Below, piece after piece: positions 1 to 8,070 of a stretch of DNA of 39,175 bases. Every line of letters starts with the position of its first letter. Position 1 is the stretch's first letter. Where the stretch lies: NCBI RefSeq assembly GCF_040605455.1, contig NZ_JBEXCV010000082.1, positions 1 to 39,175 on the forward strand. Reading direction: 5' to 3'. Source of the stretch: Embleya sp040605455 (GTDB taxonomy: Bacteria > Actinomycetota > Actinomycetes > Streptomycetales > Streptomycetaceae). The notes under the pieces were generated by a model. The model did not search any database and was not told where the DNA came from. It saw only the letters and a program-made list of their open reading frames with translations. The position numbers were made by a program, and so were the translations under genes.

Positions 1-1289
1 GTGCGGTACGGCTCGGCCGCCGCGACCGCAGCCTGCTCCCGCCCGCCGCCCGAGGCGGCGGGCGCGCCCTCGACGGGCGCGTCCTCGGTACCAGGTGCCG
101 AACTCGGCGCCGCCTTGGTCCGCTCGGGCGCCTCGGCCGCATTCCCCGACCCGTCCGAACCCTTCGACTCGTCCGAACCGTTCGACCCGTCCGACCCGTC
201 CGACCCGTCCGCATCCTGCGGCGGCGACCCACCACCATCCGGCCCGTCCCCCTCCGGTTCCGGTTCGGGTTCCGGTTCGTCCGGGTCGCGCAGCGCCTCG
301 TCGAGGTGTTCCTCGTCCAGCCCCGGGGCATCGAAGGGGTTGCGCCGCCGTCGATGCGGCAGCGCGAGCAGCGCCGCCGCGCGCACGTCCTGCGCCGTGA
401 CCTCGGTCCGCCCGCGCCAGGCGGCCAGCGCGATCGAGGTGCGCGCGGTGACCAGGTCCGCCCGCATCCCGTCCACCTCGAACGACGCGCACACTCGCGC
501 GATCCGTTCCAACTCGGCGTCCGGCAGCACCACGTCCGCCAGGACCGTGCGGGCGCGCAGGATGCGCTCGGCCAACTCGGCGTCCTCGCCCGCCCAGCGG
601 GCCGCGAACGCGTCGGGGTCGGCCTCGTACGCCAACCGTCGGCGCACCACCTCGGCCCGCTCGCGCGGTTCCCGGCTGGCCGCGACCTCCACGGTCAGCC
701 CGAACCGGTCGAGCAACTGCGGTCGCAGCTCGCCCTCTTCCGGGTTCATCGTGCCCACCAGCAGGAACCGCGCGGCGTGCCGCACGGACACCCCCTCGCG
801 CTCGACGTGCGAGGTGCCCATCGCGGCCGCGTCCAGGAGCAGGTCCACCAGGTGGTCGTGCAGCAGGTTGACCTCGTCGACGTACAACACGCCCCGGTGC
901 GCGGCGGCCAACAGGCCGGGCTCGTATGCCTTGACGCCCTCGGTCAGCGCGCGCTCGATGTCCAGCGAGCCGGCCAGTCGGTCCTCGCTCGCGCCGACCG
1001 GCAGTTCGACCAGGCGCGCGGCGCGGGCGGTGCCGGCGAGCTTCGGGTCGTGCGGGCCGTCGGGGCACTGTGCGTCCGGGGCGGCCGGGTCGCAGGAGAA
1101 GCGGCAACCGGGCACCACCGCGACCTCGGGCAGTTGGCCGGCGAGCGCACGCACCATGGTCGACTTGGCGGTGCCCTTCTCGCCGCGCACCAGCACTCCG
1201 CCGACCGCGGGCGAGACCGCGTTGAGCACGAGCGCCAGCCGCAGATCGGCCAGGCCGACGATCGCGGAGAACGGATAGGCGGCGCTCAT
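1..1289 (-). CDS. Magnesium/cobalto-chelatase AAA+ subunit (ChlI/BchI-ChlD type), 3' end beyond window
   Basis: The product is the AAA+ ATPase subunit of a metal-chelatase, which drives metal insertion into a tetrapyrrole together with a large CobN/ChlH-type subunit. Starting at the ATG at 1289 there is a Walker A motif (GEKGTAKST, residues about 37-44), a cysteine-bearing insertion (CRFSCDP...CPDGPH) and a Walker B-like VLYVDEVNLL. After the AAA+ lid comes an acidic Gly/Ser/Asp-rich linker built from short repeats (coding bases about 148-215). The C-terminal vWA (ChlD-like) part would follow but lies outside the window. The cobalamin riboswitch just upstream supports a cobaltochelatase role in B12 synthesis rather than chlorophyll synthesis. 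About 429 codons are visible. The family call is firm; the metal is inferred. Confidence 0.85.
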   Translation of the reverse strand, partial: MSAAYPFSAIVGLADLRLALVLNAVSPAVGGVLVRGEKGTAKSTMVRALAGQLPEVAVVPGCRFSCDPAAPDAQCPDGPHDPKLAGTARAARLVELPVGASEDRLAGSLDIERALTEGVKAYEPGLLAAAHRGVLYVDEVNLLHDHLVDLLLDAAAMGTSHVEREGVSVRHAARFLLVGTMNPEEGELRPQLLDRFGLTVEVAASREPRERAEVVRRRLAYEADPDAFAARWAGEDAELAERILRARTVLADVVLPDAELERIARVCASFEVDGMRADLVTARTSIALAAWRGRTEVTAQDVRAAALLALPHRRRRNPFDAPGLDEEHLDEALRDPDEPEPEPEPEGDGPDGGGSPPQDADGSDGSDGSNGSDESKGSDGSGNAAEAPERTKAAPSSAPGTEDAPVEGAPAASGGGREQAAVAAAEPYR

Positions 1290-1404
1290 CGGCGGCGCCC
1301 CGCGCCACTGGATATGCCGTCAGTTGTCACAAAGCACGCAGGCATGCGCCGTCGGCCTCCCTCGGGTGTCCACGCCCTGGTCGGTTGCGAGACCCGTGAC
1401 CCGG

Positions 1405-1535
1405 GCCCCGGACAGCGGCAAGTCTCTGGCTCACGCCCGCCCGACGGGGCGCGCGTTCACAGTGGCGGGACCGCTCCGGGGTGCCGCACCGCGCCGCCTC
1501 CCTCGGATGTACCGGTGTCGAGGTGTGCCCGCATC
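1405..1535 (-). promoter_or_regulatory. Cobalamin (B12) riboswitch, minus strand
   Basis: Read on the minus strand, this leader carries the conserved core of the cobalamin aptamer. CGGTGCGGCACCCCGGAGCGG is followed by TCCCGCCACTGTGAAC (plus 1455-1471 and beyond), which matches the family's GGTGnnAnTCC...CCCGCCACTGT pattern. Further on, GAGCCAGAGACTTGCCG (plus about 1416-1432) corresponds to the B12 box (AGYCAGGAGACCTGCC). It lies about 115 nt before the chelatase ATG at 1289, in the position expected for translational or transcriptional control of B12 synthesis genes. The boundaries are approximate because I placed only the conserved core, not every helix. Confidence 0.82.
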
Positions 1536-1645
1536 CTCGTGGAGCACGCGCGCATACCTCGACATCGGGCCCGAAGGTGCTCCGCGCGATACGCCGGATT
1601 CCTTCCCTGCTGTCGGCGACAGCCTCTCATACGCCCGAAAACGCG

Positions 1646-1677
1646 CCACGGCCCCCGCCGGGCGACGGGGGCCGTGG
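1646..1677 (-). terminator. Rho-independent terminator after metQ
   Basis: A perfect 12-bp stem (CCACGGCCCCCG at 1646-1657 with CGGGGGCCGTGG at 1666-1677) encloses an 8-nt loop. It lies 18 nt past the metQ stop. On the minus strand the stem is followed within a few bases by TTTT, so it should end the metNIQ transcript before the riboswitch-controlled chelatase gene. Confidence 0.8.
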
Positions 1678-1695
1678 TGATGCGCTACGCGCGGA

Positions 1696-2517
1696 TCAGA
1701 ACGCGGGCAGCACGTTGCCCTTGTACTCGTCGGCGATGTACTTCTTCACCTCGGGCGAGTTCAGCAGCTTGGCCAGCTTCTGCACGCGCGGGTCGTTCTC
1801 CTTGCCCTTCTTGACCACCAGGACGTTCGCGTACGGGTTGTTCTCCGCCTTCTCCACCGCGATGCCGTCCTTGCCCGGGGTCAGCTTGGCGCTCAACGCG
1901 TAGTTGCCGTTGATCACCGCGCCGTCCACGTCGTCCAGCGCGCGCGGCAGCTGGGCCGCCTCGATCGCCTTGAACTTGAGCTTCTTCGGGTTGTCCACGA
2001 CGTCCTTCTCGGTCGCCGTGGTGCCCGCGCCGTCCTTGAGCTTGATCAACCCGTTGTCGGCGAGCAGCTTGAGCGCGCGACCGCCGTTGGTGGCGTCGTT
2101 GGGGAACGCGACGGTTGCGCCGTCCCCCAGTTCGGCGAGCGACTTGACCTTCTTGGAGTAGAGCGCAAGCGGCTCCAGGTGCACCGGCACGACCGGGACC
2201 AGGCTGGTCTTCTTCTCCTTGTTGAACTCCTCCAGATACGGCTTGTGCTGGAAGAAGTTGGCGTCGACGTTGCCCTCGTCCAGGGCCGGGTTCTGCTGGG
2301 TGTAGTCGGCGAATTCCTTGATATCCAGCTTCAGGCCCTCCTTCGCCGCGAGGTTGTCCTTGATGTACTTCAGGATCTGCGCGTGCGGGACGGCGGAGGC
2401 GGCGACCTTGAGCGGGTCGGACGCGGACGAGCCCTTCTTGTCGTCGCTGCCGCAGGCGGCGAGACCGAGTCCGAGGGCGGCGACAGCGGTGAGGGCGACG
2501 AACTTGTTGATACGCAC
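1696..2517 (-). CDS. metQ: MetQ/NlpA-family methionine-binding lipoprotein
   Basis: This is the substrate-binding lipoprotein of a methionine ABC importer, which catches D/L-methionine outside the membrane and delivers it to MetI. The 273-residue product starts with a lipoprotein signal (MRINKF, then a hydrophobic stretch) ending in a lipobox, LAAC, with the lipidated Cys at residue 22. The body has NlpA/MetQ landmarks such as the FFQHKPYLEEFN segment and the conserved DGAVINGNYA region near the C-terminal lobe. The start is GTG at 2517, preceded by AGGAAAGG at about 10 nt. It is the last gene of metN-metI-metQ, 90 nt after metI, and is followed by a strong terminator. The family is clear; methionine specificity is inferred from the family and operon. 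Confidence 0.92.
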   Translation of the reverse strand: MRINKFVALTAVAALGLGLAACGSDDKKGSSASDPLKVAASAVPHAQILKYIKDNLAAKEGLKLDIKEFADYTQQNPALDEGNVDANFFQHKPYLEEFNKEKKTSLVPVVPVHLEPLALYSKKVKSLAELGDGATVAFPNDATNGGRALKLLADNGLIKLKDGAGTTATEKDVVDNPKKLKFKAIEAAQLPRALDDVDGAVINGNYALSAKLTPGKDGIAVEKAENNPYANVLVVKKGKENDPRVQKLAKLLNSPEVKKYIADEYKGNVLPAF

Positions 2518-2607
2518 GAAGAGTGCCTTTCCTGGTGGTGCGGTGTACGCGGGCGGGATGCCTCGCGTCGTACGGTTGCGCGGGCCGAGGGCCGAGGGCC
2601 GAGGTGC

Positions 2608-3264
2608 CTAGCGGTGGGCGAGCCTGCGGGAGAGCAGATCGCCGACGAATTGCACGAGTTGGACCAGGACGACGAGCACCGCGATGGTGACGAGCATCAG
2701 GTTCGTCTCGAAGCGTTGGTAGCCGTAGCGGATGGCCAGGTCGCCGAGCCCGCCGCCGCCGACCACGCCCGCCATCGCGGAGTAGCCGACGATCGCGACG
2801 ATGGTCACCGTGATCGCGGAGATGATCGAGGGCACCGCCTCGCGCACGAGCACCTTGCGCACGACGGTGATCGTGCTCGCGCCCATCGACTGCGCGGCCT
2901 CGACCAGCCCCCGATCCACCTCACGCACGGCGGTCTCCACCAGGCGGGCGAAGAACGGGATGGCGCCCACGGTGAGCGGCACGATCGCCGCGTCGGTGCC
3001 GATCGTGGTGCCGACCACCCAGCGGGTGAACGGGATCAGCGCGACCAGCAGAATCAGGAACGGGACCGAGCGGCCCACGTTGACCACCAGGCCGAGCAGC
3101 TTGTTCACCGGCGCGAACGCGAGCGGGCCGCCCCGGTCGGTGAGCACGAGCAGGAGTGCGATCGGCAACCCGATCAGTACGGTGATCAGCGTCGAGACGC
3201 CGACCATGTACAACGTCTCCTGAGTCGCGGTCTCCAGCAGTGGCCGCATCTCGGACCAGGTCAT
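2608..3264 (-). CDS. metI: MetI-family methionine ABC transporter permease
   Basis: This is the inner-membrane permease of the MetNIQ methionine importer, 218 residues, the usual MetI length. It has about five hydrophobic helices. Around residues 130-150 is the cytoplasmic EAA-type loop (VEAAQSMGASTITVVRKVL), which docks onto the MetN ATPase. The ATG at 3264 lies 2 nt past the metN TGA, so the two are almost certainly translationally coupled. An open frame extends far upstream in the same phase, but it overlaps metN entirely and has no MetI homology there, so the short start is right. Confidence 0.93.
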   Translation of the reverse strand: MTWSEMRPLLETATQETLYMVGVSTLITVLIGLPIALLLVLTDRGGPLAFAPVNKLLGLVVNVGRSVPFLILLVALIPFTRWVVGTTIGTDAAIVPLTVGAIPFFARLVETAVREVDRGLVEAAQSMGASTITVVRKVLVREAVPSIISAITVTIVAIVGYSAMAGVVGGGGLGDLAIRYGYQRFETNLMLVTIAVLVVLVQLVQFVGDLLSRRLAHR

Positions 3265-3266
3265 CT

Positions 3267-4328
3267 TCAGATCTCCTTGCCCGCGAGCGCCACGCCGTCG
3301 GCGGCGGCGACCTCGATGTCCGACTCGGTGGGGGCGGCCGGGCCCTCGTCGACCACGTCGACCTGCAGGCCCTGCTCGCGCAGGTAGCCGATGGGCACCA
3401 CGTTGCGCTCGAACGTGCCGTCCAACGAGATCCGCATCCGACCGATCTGCCGCCCGCCGACGCTCTCCACCGCCGCGCCCAGGACGTTGACGTCCACGTT
3501 GTAGGTGCGCGCGAGCGTGGAGATGAACGGCTGCGCCGTCTCCTCGCCGCGGAAGGTGATGTCGACCACGGTGCGGCCCTCCAGCACGCCGGGCGTGCCC
3601 AGCGGGAACATCTCCCGGGCCAGCCGCGAATCGGAGCGGCCGAGCAGTTCGCCCACCGTCCCGGACTCGACGATCCGGCCGCCCTCCATCAGGGCCGCCG
3701 AGTCGCAGATGTTCTTGACCACGTCCATTTCGTGGGTGATCAGCAGGATGGTCAGGCCGAGCCGGTCGCGCAGGTCGCGCAGCAGCGCCAGGATCGAGCG
3801 GGTGGTCTGCGGGTCGAGCGCCGAGGTGGCCTCGTCGGAGAGCAGCACGCGCGGTTCGGCGGCCAGCGCACGGGCGATGCCCACCCGCTGCTTCTGCCCG
3901 CCGGACAGTTGCGCGGGATACGCCTTGGCGTGCTCGCTCAGCCCGACAAGTTCGAGCAGTTCGGCGACCCGGCGGGCCCGGTCCCGGCGCGCGATGCCGG
4001 CGATCTCCAGCGGCACCGCGACGTTTCCGGCGACGGTGCGGCTGGAGAGCAGGTTGAAGTGCTGGAAGATCATCCCGATGCCGCGCCGTTCGGCGCGCAG
4101 CGCGCTCGCGGACAGCGCGGTCAACTCGCGCCCGCCCACCTCGACCGTGCCCGACGTGGGGCGCTCCAGCAGGTTCAGGCAGCGGATCAGGGTGCTCTTG
4201 CCGGCGCCGCTGCGGCCGAGCACGCCGAAGATCTCGCCTTCCCGCACGTGCAGGTCGACGTTGTCGAGCGCGGTCACCTGCCGTTCTCGGCTGCGATAGA
4301 CCTTGCTCAGGGCAGTGGTACGAATCAC
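3267..4328 (-). CDS. metN: MetN methionine ABC transporter ATPase
   Basis: This is the ATP-hydrolysing subunit of the methionine importer. From the GTG at 4328 the product is 353 residues. Walker A is GRSGAGKST (38-46), the Q-loop is near FQHFNLL (88-94), the signature is LSGGQKQR (141-148), and Walker B is VLLSDE (161-166) with the D-loop SALDP. The C-terminal 80 residues match the MetN C2 (NIL/ACT-like) domain that binds methionine and inhibits the pump when methionine is plentiful. I chose GTG 4328 because GAGGA lies 7 nt upstream and the protein then begins VIRTTALSKVY, as MetN proteins do. The GTG at 4394 would add 22 residues of unlike sequence. Confidence 0.93.
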   Translation of the reverse strand: MIRTTALSKVYRSRERQVTALDNVDLHVREGEIFGVLGRSGAGKSTLIRCLNLLERPTSGTVEVGGRELTALSASALRAERRGIGMIFQHFNLLSSRTVAGNVAVPLEIAGIARRDRARRVAELLELVGLSEHAKAYPAQLSGGQKQRVGIARALAAEPRVLLSDEATSALDPQTTRSILALLRDLRDRLGLTILLITHEMDVVKNICDSAALMEGGRIVESGTVGELLGRSDSRLAREMFPLGTPGVLEGRTVVDITFRGEETAQPFISTLARTYNVDVNVLGAAVESVGGRQIGRMRISLDGTFERNVVPIGYLREQGLQVDVVDEGPAAPTESDIEVAAADGVALAGKEI

Positions 4329-4710
4329 CGTGAAGTCCTCGGTTGGATGCGCGTGCCGAATCGGGCCCGGCGAGGGGCCGCGCGATTTCGTCACACAGGG
4401 GGCGTGGCGGGAATGACACCGGGGGCGCGGAGCGCTCGGCCCGGGAGAGGGATCAGGCCCTCAAATCCTCAACAGCCACACATTCGACAGATCTGACACG
4501 AACGGCACATGCGACGACAACCCGTGGCGATAGCCGCGGTGCCGGATGTGTGAGCCGTCGTGAACATGATCCGATTAAAGCAGACACCCGACCCGCAATG
4601 GAAATGTCATCCGGCCGGGGCACCTGCGACCGGAACCGACGAAGCCCCGGCCGCCATGGATTCCATGGTCGCCGGGGCTTCGGGCGCCGCTTCGCGGGGC
4701 GCGGGGTCGA
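4329..4710. other. Non-coding spacer between metN and the GNAT gene
   Basis: This spacer of about 380 bases holds the metN leader (minus) and the terminator of the upstream GNAT gene (4641-4681). No convincing gene is seen. I looked for a SAM-I, SAM-II or SAM-IV riboswitch in front of metN and could not recognise one. A possible minus-strand promoter is TTGCGG...TAATCG (plus about 4575-4600), but it is weak. Confidence 0.5.
4641..4681 (-). terminator. Hairpin terminator after the GNAT gene
   Basis: GAAGCCCCGGC (4641-4651) pairs perfectly with GCCGGGGCTTC (4671-4681). The loop itself contains the inner palindrome CCATGGA/TCCATGG, so one long nearly continuous hairpin forms. It lies 30 nt beyond the GNAT stop on the minus strand. 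There is no U-run, as is common for terminators in high-GC actinomycetes. Confidence 0.7.
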
Positions 4711-5187
4711 TCAGGCCGCGAGGACGGCCGTCTTGCGCAGGTAGACCAGGCTCAGCCGAGGGCTGATCTTCTCGATCCGGCCGCAGACGTACCCGAGCCG
4801 CTCGTACAGTCGCAGGTTGTTCTCACTGCGGTGGCCGGTGAACAACTCGTACTCGGCCGCGTCGGCGAGTTTCCCCTCGATCGCGCGCAGCAGCCGGGTG
4901 CCGAGCATGTGCCGCTGCAGCCGGGGGTGCACGACCAGTTTGCCGATCCGGGCCACACCGTCCTCGATGGTGCCGCGCACCGAACCGACGACCTCGTCGC
5001 CCAGGCGCGCCACCAGGATGGTGTGCGTGTCGAACTCGGCGCGCAGACTCTCCAGGCTCTGCGTCAGCGGCTCGATGCCGTAGTCGTTGTACAGGGCCGC
5101 TTCGCCCTGGTAACAGAGGTACTGAAGCTTGAGGATCTGCTCGGCGTCGGATACGTCCGCCGTGCCGATGCCTACGTTCTGCCCCAT
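4711..5187 (-). CDS. GNAT-family N-acetyltransferase
   Basis: The product is a GCN5-related acetyltransferase, expected to move an acetyl group from acetyl-CoA to an amine; the substrate cannot be told. It is 158 residues, one GNAT domain. Motif A, the acetyl-CoA pyrophosphate loop, is VHPRLQRHMLGTRLL with Q91-R-H-M-L-G96-T97. Motif B is NLRLYERLGY towards the end. I chose the ATG at 5187 because GGGGAG lies 7 nt upstream and the GNAT fold begins directly after. A start further upstream would add 40 low-complexity residues (HTHPHGDQGDQG). It stands alone between metN and the lipid operon, with its own terminator. Confidence 0.85.
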   Translation of the reverse strand: MGQNVGIGTADVSDAEQILKLQYLCYQGEAALYNDYGIEPLTQSLESLRAEFDTHTILVARLGDEVVGSVRGTIEDGVARIGKLVVHPRLQRHMLGTRLLRAIEGKLADAAEYELFTGHRSENNLRLYERLGYVCGRIEKISPRLSLVYLRKTAVLAA

Positions 5188-5425
5188 CGGTTTGCTCCCC
5201 TGATCGCCCTGATCACCGTGCGGATGTGTGTGCCGCAGCGTCATGTCACAGTGCCTTCGCAAAGGGGGAGGGTTGTCCCCTTCTCGAACACTCGCTGAAC
5301 ACTGCATTCGTCACTGTTCCACACGGCTTTTCCCGGACTTCTACCCGGCCCTCACCTACGCGCAATCCGCCGTTCGTGCAACCGCTTCGGCCAGGTGCCC
5401 TCCATCGGGTGATTCGGTCGGCCCG
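5188..5425. other. Non-coding spacer upstream of the GNAT gene
   Basis: These 238 bases separate the SDR stop from the GNAT start. A direct repeat GATCAGGGC/GATCAGGGG sits just before the GNAT ribosome-binding site. An imperfect stem (AAGGGG...CCCCTT, about 5262-5282) may end transcription from the lipid operon. No clear promoter or gene is visible. Confidence 0.35.
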
Positions 5426-6256
5426 CTACAGACCGGTGACCCGGCGCACCACCCCCTCCTTGATCGCCCGCGTGGTCGAAAACGGCTCGGTGACCCGATG
5501 CACCAGCAGGGTCAGGTGCGCGTCGGCGCCTACCACATATCGCGATCCCGGCGACTTGACGGTGGCCGCCTCGACGATTGTCGCGGCCACCGTCTCCGGT
5601 TGGCTCCACAGCGGCTTCATCAACGAAAAGCCCAGGTCCATCCGCTGGAAGGCGGTCGCGAACGCACCGCCGCGGTGCCGCTCGACGGCCTGGGCCATCG
5701 CGTCGGTGACGCCGCTGCGGAACCCGCCGGGCGAGACCACCACGACGTCGATCCCGGCGCCGGCCACCTCCACGCGCAGGGCGTCGGAGACCGCCTCCAT
5801 CGCATGCTTCCCGGCCTGGTACCAGCCGAGCAGGGGGTAGCTGATCTGCCCGGCGAGCGAGGAGACCTGGATCACCCGGCCCCACCCGCGCCCGCGCATG
5901 TGCAAAATGGCCAGGCGGGCCAATCGCATCGGGCCGAACAGCGCGGTCTCCAGCTGGTGTCGGGCGTCCTCCTCGGACACGTCCAGCACCGGCGCGAAGC
6001 ACGTGCCGCCGGCGTTGTTCACCAGGATGTCGGGGCGCGCGTCCTCGATCACGTCCTTGCAGCCGGCCGCGTCGGTGATGTCCAGAAGCACGGTGCGCAC
6101 CTCGACGCCGGCCGCGACCGCCGCCGCGGCGACCGCTTCCGCCTTCGCCGCGGAGCGCACCGTGCCCACCGTGCGGACGCCCGCCGCGGCGAACGCCAGC
6201 ACGGTGGCCAGGCCAAGTCCCGAATTGGCCCCGGTGACCAGTGCCGTTCTGCTCAC
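5426..6256 (-). CDS. Short-chain dehydrogenase/reductase of the lipid operon
   Basis: This is a classical SDR oxidoreductase of 276 residues. It has the nucleotide-binding TGANSGLG (8-15), NNAG (80-83), a catalytic Ser in QVSSLAG (about 132) and the YxxxK pair Y146/K150 (WYQAGK). The coenzyme is likely NADP(H). The GTG at 6256 overlaps the TGA of the acyltransferase gene (GTGA), so the two are co-translated. As the third gene of a hydrolase-acyltransferase-SDR operon, it may reduce a fatty aldehyde, fatty ketone or acyl intermediate. That is inferred from context; the sequence does not identify the substrate. Confidence 0.9.
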   Translation of the reverse strand: MSRTALVTGANSGLGLATVLAFAAAGVRTVGTVRSAAKAEAVAAAAVAAGVEVRTVLLDITDAAGCKDVIEDARPDILVNNAGGTCFAPVLDVSEEDARHQLETALFGPMRLARLAILHMRGRGWGRVIQVSSLAGQISYPLLGWYQAGKHAMEAVSDALRVEVAGAGIDVVVVSPGGFRSGVTDAMAQAVERHRGGAFATAFQRMDLGFSLMKPLWSQPETVAATIVEAATVKSPGSRYVVGADAHLTLLVHRVTEPFSTTRAIKEGVVRRVTGL

Positions 6257-8070
6257 GTGCGACCCGCCTCGACGCCGGCGGCACGGGACTTCGGCTGACC
6301 ACGGCGCGCGGCGGCGTTGCCGGTCGGCTTGGCCGCGGCACTCATGGTCGCCCCCTTGCCGGCCCGCTTGGCCGCGCCCGCACCGGACTTGCCGGCCGCC
6401 TGGCCGCGCCTGGGGGCGGGGACCTTGATCGCGGTCGCCGGACCGGCGGCAGCCTCGGACTCCGGTCCGGACGCGGCCTCGGGCTCGGGCTCGGCCTCCG
6501 ACTCCGGCTGTTCGGGCTCGGGATCGGTCGCGGACCCGGGCACCGCCTCCGGCGCATCCACCACGTCGGCAACCGCCTCGGCCGCAGGCTCGTCGACCCG
6601 ATCGCCGACCGCCTCGGCCTCCGGCTCGCCGAAGGGCTCCGGATCGGCGGGGAGATCGCGCACGCGCTGCGCCGGCGCGATCTCGTCGGCCGCCTTCAGC
6701 AGCAGGTTGAGCTGCTCGACAATGCTGTCGGCCAGCGCGAACGGATCCGGCAGCGCCTCCTTGTCCGCGAGCACGCCGATGTCGATCTGGTCGTGGTAGC
6801 TCATGCCACCGATGAACAATCCGAAGCCGTCGGCGATGATCCCCATCGAATGGAATGCCTCCACCTTCTGCCCGTGGGCATACAGGGGCGTGCGCGGACC
6901 GGGCACGTTCGACACGGTGGCGTTGCACAACGCGGGGAGCACGGACGCGAGTTGCGCGTCCCGGTACAGACCGCCCAGCAGGCCCAGCAGCGCCGGCGGC
7001 GGCGCCTCGGCCAGGCCGGTGAGCAACTCGCCGCCCATTGCGCTCTGTACTGCCTTGGCCGCGTTGGAGTTCTCGTGGATGCACAGCAGTCGCTCGGCGG
7101 GCTCCGCGATGTCCGTGGCCAGTCCCACGAGCATGCCGGTGATCATGTTGCCGCCCGCACGCTCACCACCGCGCGTGGCGTCCACGGGCACCGTGGCGAT
7201 CAGCTGCCGCTCGGGCAACTCGCCCAGCCCGTCCAGCTGTTCGCGCAGCGCACCGGCCACGATGGCGAGCACGACGTCGTTGACCTTGACCCCGAACGCG
7301 TTCTTGACCAGCTTGACGTCCGGCAGCGACACGGTACAGAACCCGTACGAACGCCGCTTGCCGATCGGCTCGTTGTACCGGGTCCTCGGCACGTTCAGCG
7401 GCAGCGCCTGCCCCAGTCGTCCGGTCAGCGCGGCCTGCACGACGCCCTGCCCCAGTCGACCGAGTTGCCGACCCGCCCGGACCGGGGTGCCGGCCAGCGA
7501 GAGCACGCCCTCGCGCACCGCCTGCCAACCCCGCGGCGGTTCGAACACCTCGACCGGCGCCGGCACCGGGAGCGCCTCGGTCTCGACCGAGGCGCCGGCC
7601 TCGGCGTCGAAGAAGATCTCCTGCATCGCCGCGCCGGAGCGGCCGTCTATGCACGCGTGATGCACCTTCCACAGGTGCGCGACCCGCCCGTGCTCCAGGC
7701 CCTCGACGATCCACCAGTCCCACAGCGGCCGATCCCTCGGGAGCCGGTGTCGGTAGATCTCCTCGGCCATGTCGGCAAGTTCACGCCGGCCGCCCGGGGC
7801 CTGAAGGGTGGCCCGGTGCAGGTGGTTCGCGAGTTCGAAGTCGGGGTCCTCGACCCAGTGCGGCCGGGCCAGCCCCCACGGGCCCTGAACCAATTTGCGA
7901 CCGAGCAGCGGCAGCCGGGGCAGCCGCGCGGCCAACGTGCGCTCGAAGGCCGCGCGGTCGACCCGGCCCCCGGTGTCGGAGGCGTCGACGATGGTCAGGC
8001 AGACCACATGCGCCGGCCACTCCTGCGACTCCAGGGCCAGAAAAGCCGAATCCAGACCGGAGAGCTTCAC
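6253..8070 (-). CDS. WS/DGAT wax-ester synthase / diacylglycerol acyltransferase with long charged tail
   Basis: This enzyme is expected to join an acyl-CoA to a fatty alcohol or diacylglycerol, making wax ester or triacylglycerol. The 605-residue product opens as this family does (LSGLDSAFLALE) and carries the catalytic HHxxxDG motif as HHACIDG (137-143). A conserved NDVVLA-type segment follows near residue 270, and the C-terminal half is the usual WS/DGAT C-domain. From about residue 472 there are 134 extra residues: first acidic (Glu/Asp/Pro-rich, EPEPE repeats), then basic and Ala/Gly/Lys-rich. Typical members end near 450-480. The GTG at 8070 has GGAGGA upstream, and its GTGA overlaps the hydrolase stop. 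Confidence 0.9.
   Translation of the reverse strand: MKLSGLDSAFLALESQEWPAHVVCLTIVDASDTGGRVDRAAFERTLAARLPRLPLLGRKLVQGPWGLARPHWVEDPDFELANHLHRATLQAPGGRRELADMAEEIYRHRLPRDRPLWDWWIVEGLEHGRVAHLWKVHHACIDGRSGAAMQEIFFDAEAGASVETEALPVPAPVEVFEPPRGWQAVREGVLSLAGTPVRAGRQLGRLGQGVVQAALTGRLGQALPLNVPRTRYNEPIGKRRSYGFCTVSLPDVKLVKNAFGVKVNDVVLAIVAGALREQLDGLGELPERQLIATVPVDATRGGERAGGNMITGMLVGLATDIAEPAERLLCIHENSNAAKAVQSAMGGELLTGLAEAPPPALLGLLGGLYRDAQLASVLPALCNATVSNVPGPRTPLYAHGQKVEAFHSMGIIADGFGLFIGGMSYHDQIDIGVLADKEALPDPFALADSIVEQLNLLLKAADEIAPAQRVRDLPADPEPFGEPEAEAVGDRVDEPAAEAVADVVDAPEAVPGSATDPEPEQPESEAEPEPEAASGPESEAAAGPATAIKVPAPRRGQAAGKSGAGAAKRAGKGATMSAAAKPTGNAAARRGQPKSRAAGVEAGRT

Noticed and set aside
2582..2602. Three tandem GGGCCGA units between metI and metQ
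   Set aside because: Too short to support a role; probably slippage.
4329..4620. SAM riboswitch upstream of metN
   Set aside because: The location is attractive, but I could not find the conserved cores of SAM-I, SAM-II or SAM-IV. A covariance-model search would settle it.
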